A stretch of DNA of 64,000 nt, taken from NCBI RefSeq assembly GCF_004342605.1, contig NZ_SLZL01000001.1, positions 310,001 to 374,000 of the forward strand, written 5' to 3'. A program made the position numbers and the translations under genes. A model generated the notes under the pieces. That model ran no database searches. It was given only the letters and a program-made list of their open reading frames with translations, and was not told where the DNA came from. Positions 62,462 through 64,000 of this stretch are shown one piece after another (position 1 is the stretch's first letter; the number at the start of each line of letters is the position of its first letter). The stretch comes from Caulobacter sp. BK020 (lineage in GTDB: Bacteria; Pseudomonadota; Alphaproteobacteria; Caulobacterales; Caulobacteraceae).

Positions 62462-62692
62462 ATGGCCATCCGCGTGCAACTGGACCGCATCCTGCTGGAG
62501 CGACGGATGTCGCTGACCGAACTGTCGGACCGGGTCGGCGTGACCATCGCCAACCTGTCGATCCTCAAGACCGGCAAGGCCCGCGCGGTGCGCTTCACCA
62601 CGCTGGACGCCCTGTGCCGCGAGCTGGACTGCCAGCCGGGGGACCTGATGACCTATGAGCCGGGTCCGGGCGAGGCGCACGAGGAGGATTGA
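62462..62692 (+). CDS. XRE-family regulator (YozG-like)
   Basis: A 76-residue helix-turn-helix protein, MAIRVQLDRILLERRMSLTE followed by LSDRVGVTIANLSILKTGKA, with the ALCRELDCQPGDLMTYEP ending typical of YozG-like regulators. It is paired with DUF2975 and presumably controls or is controlled by it. Confidence 0.9.
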   Translation: MAIRVQLDRILLERRMSLTELSDRVGVTIANLSILKTGKARAVRFTTLDALCRELDCQPGDLMTYEPGPGEAHEED

Positions 62693-62701
62693 GGCTCACC
62701 G

Positions 62702-62820
62702 ACTTGCCCCCACCTGGCGGCTGCGCCGCCTGTCCGCCCCCATAGGGGGCGGAGCCTTGCGCCTCCGGCTCTTCCCCCTCTGGGGGAAGACGATCGCGAA
62801 GCGATCCGTAGGGGGCAAGT
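62702..62820. terminator. three-hairpin convergent-gene element, copy 4
   Basis: A 119-bp element with terminal ACTTGCCCCC and GGGGGCAAGT. Its first stem is GGCGG-CTGCG-CCGCC instead of GACCGC-TTC-GCGGTC, and the last is GATCGC-GAA-GCGATC instead of GACCGC-GAA-GCGGTC: paired changes that keep base-pairing. It separates the convergent XRE and rph genes. Confidence 0.6.
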
Positions 62821-62828
62821 GCGGCGCG

Positions 62829-63548
<720 letters not shown>

Positions 63549-63572
63549 GGGCAACTCCGGGGCTTGGCGTGA

Positions 63573-63594
63573 TAGGATGGGGCCGCTTATCCTA
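63573..63594. promoter_or_regulatory. inverted repeat in the rph-hrcA divergent promoter
   Basis: TAGGAT (63573-63578) and ATCCTA (63589-63594) form a 6-bp inverted repeat around a 10-base spacer in the gap between the two start codons. It is not a CIRCE element (TTAGCACTC-N9-GAGTGCTAA), which was not found here. Confidence 0.3.
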
Positions 63595-63672
63595 ACTTCA
63601 GCGGGGTCGTCCAATCCCGTCGGAATCCGAGGAGCCCGCGATACACCGTGGCGGGCGCGTTCGAAGGCGACA

Positions 63673-64000
63673 TGACACAGCTGTTTTCGGGGTTTTCCGC
63701 TCAGACTCCCAGTCTCACCGACCTGGACGCTCGGGCCCGTGACATCTTCCGGCGGGTGGTCGAATCCTATCTCGACACCGGCGAGCCGGTCGGCTCGCGG
63801 ACCCTGTCGCGGGGCGGGGTGGCCCTGTCGCCGGCCTCGATCCGCAACACCATGCAGGATCTGGCGCAGCTGGGTCTGCTGGACGCCCCCCACACCAGCG
63901 CCGGCCGGATCCCGACCCATGCGGGCCTGCGGATGTTCGTCGATGGCCTGCTGGAGGTGGGCGACATCGGCGAGGACGAGCGGCGAACCATCGAGGCGCG
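63673..64000 (+). CDS. hrcA: heat-inducible transcription repressor HrcA (5' part)
   Basis: The first 109 codons of hrcA; the gene runs off the window. The winged-helix domain is unmistakable: [39 protein letters not shown] and [19 protein letters not shown]. HrcA represses groESL through CIRCE elements. It is divergent from rph; grpE usually follows in Caulobacter. Confidence 0.95.

Noticed and set aside
63549..63672. A CIRCE element ahead of hrcA.
   Set aside because: TTAGCACTC-N9-GAGTGCTAA is absent; only a 6-bp TAGGAT/ATCCTA repeat is present.

Overview
The window is GC-rich alphaproteobacterial chromosome (roughly 68-70% GC, genes packed on both strands) and most probably comes from Caulobacter or a close relative in the Caulobacteraceae. 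The strongest marker is DivL: a 770-residue PAS-domain kinase homologue with tyrosine (Tyr551) where histidine kinases carry the phosphorylated histidine. Also in keeping are an ActS/ActR (RegB/RegA) redox two-component pair next to a SCO protein, an SOS-controlled mmcB with an alphaproteobacterial LexA box (GTTC-N7-GTTC), the divergent rph/hrcA pair, an alphaproteobacterial addB-addA pair, and amgK-murU for cell-wall sugar recycling. No tRNA, rRNA, CRISPR array, prophage or intact insertion sequence was seen.

Layout. 0-9.5 kb: a His-rich PadR regulator with DUF2218, a small exported protein, gshB, comM/yifB, actR-actS with a divergent SCO gene, an intracellular PHB depolymerase and a YgjP-type metalloprotease. 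9.4-10.3 kb: a long intergenic repeat module. 10.3-25 kb: a class A penicillin-binding protein, recQ, a membrane-tail protein, mmcB, a low-GC HNH-type gene, lipocalin, a ferritin-like diiron protein, sirtuin, SWIM protein, a GH65 hydrolase, a duplicated minimal metallopeptidase and divL. 25-33 kb: ferredoxin and its reductase, sdhCDAB, a NudK-type hydrolase, zapE, two small or exported proteins. 33-43.4 kb: acyltransferase, tsaE-amgK-murU-addB-addA and trxA. 43.4-44.4 kb: a second copy of the repeat module. 44.4-64 kb: MarR, yciB-ftsY, a TRIC-like channel, a low-GC dUTPase/DCD-fold membrane protein, GFA protein, dapF-SDR-mtaB-EEP operon, an S9 peptidase, a CelD/HfsK-like acetyltransferase, sirB1-yraN-rsmI, hemW-rdgB, GST, a DUF2975/XRE pair, rph and the start of hrcA.

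Most of the content is conserved housekeeping: genome repair (RecQ, AddAB, MmcB), tRNA and rRNA modification (TsaE, MtaB, RsmI, RNase PH), nucleotide sanitation (RdgB), redox and respiration (SDH, GshB, Trx, SCO, ActSR), envelope growth (PBP, AmgK/MurU, DapF) and cell-cycle control (DivL).

The unusual material lies in two places. First, two isolated low-GC genes look acquired: an HNH-type CxxC/CxxC protein (15447-16442) and a dUTPase/DCD-fold, coiled-coil, membrane-anchored protein (47589-48518); both are candidates for phage defence or nucleotide sensing. Second, the intergenic repeats: a roughly 860-bp module present twice in direct orientation, containing paired REPIN-like inverted repeats, and a 120-bp three-hairpin element present four times, always between convergent genes, with compensatory base changes in its stems. 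A tandemly duplicated minimal zinc peptidase whose first copy has lost its HExxH motif is also notable.
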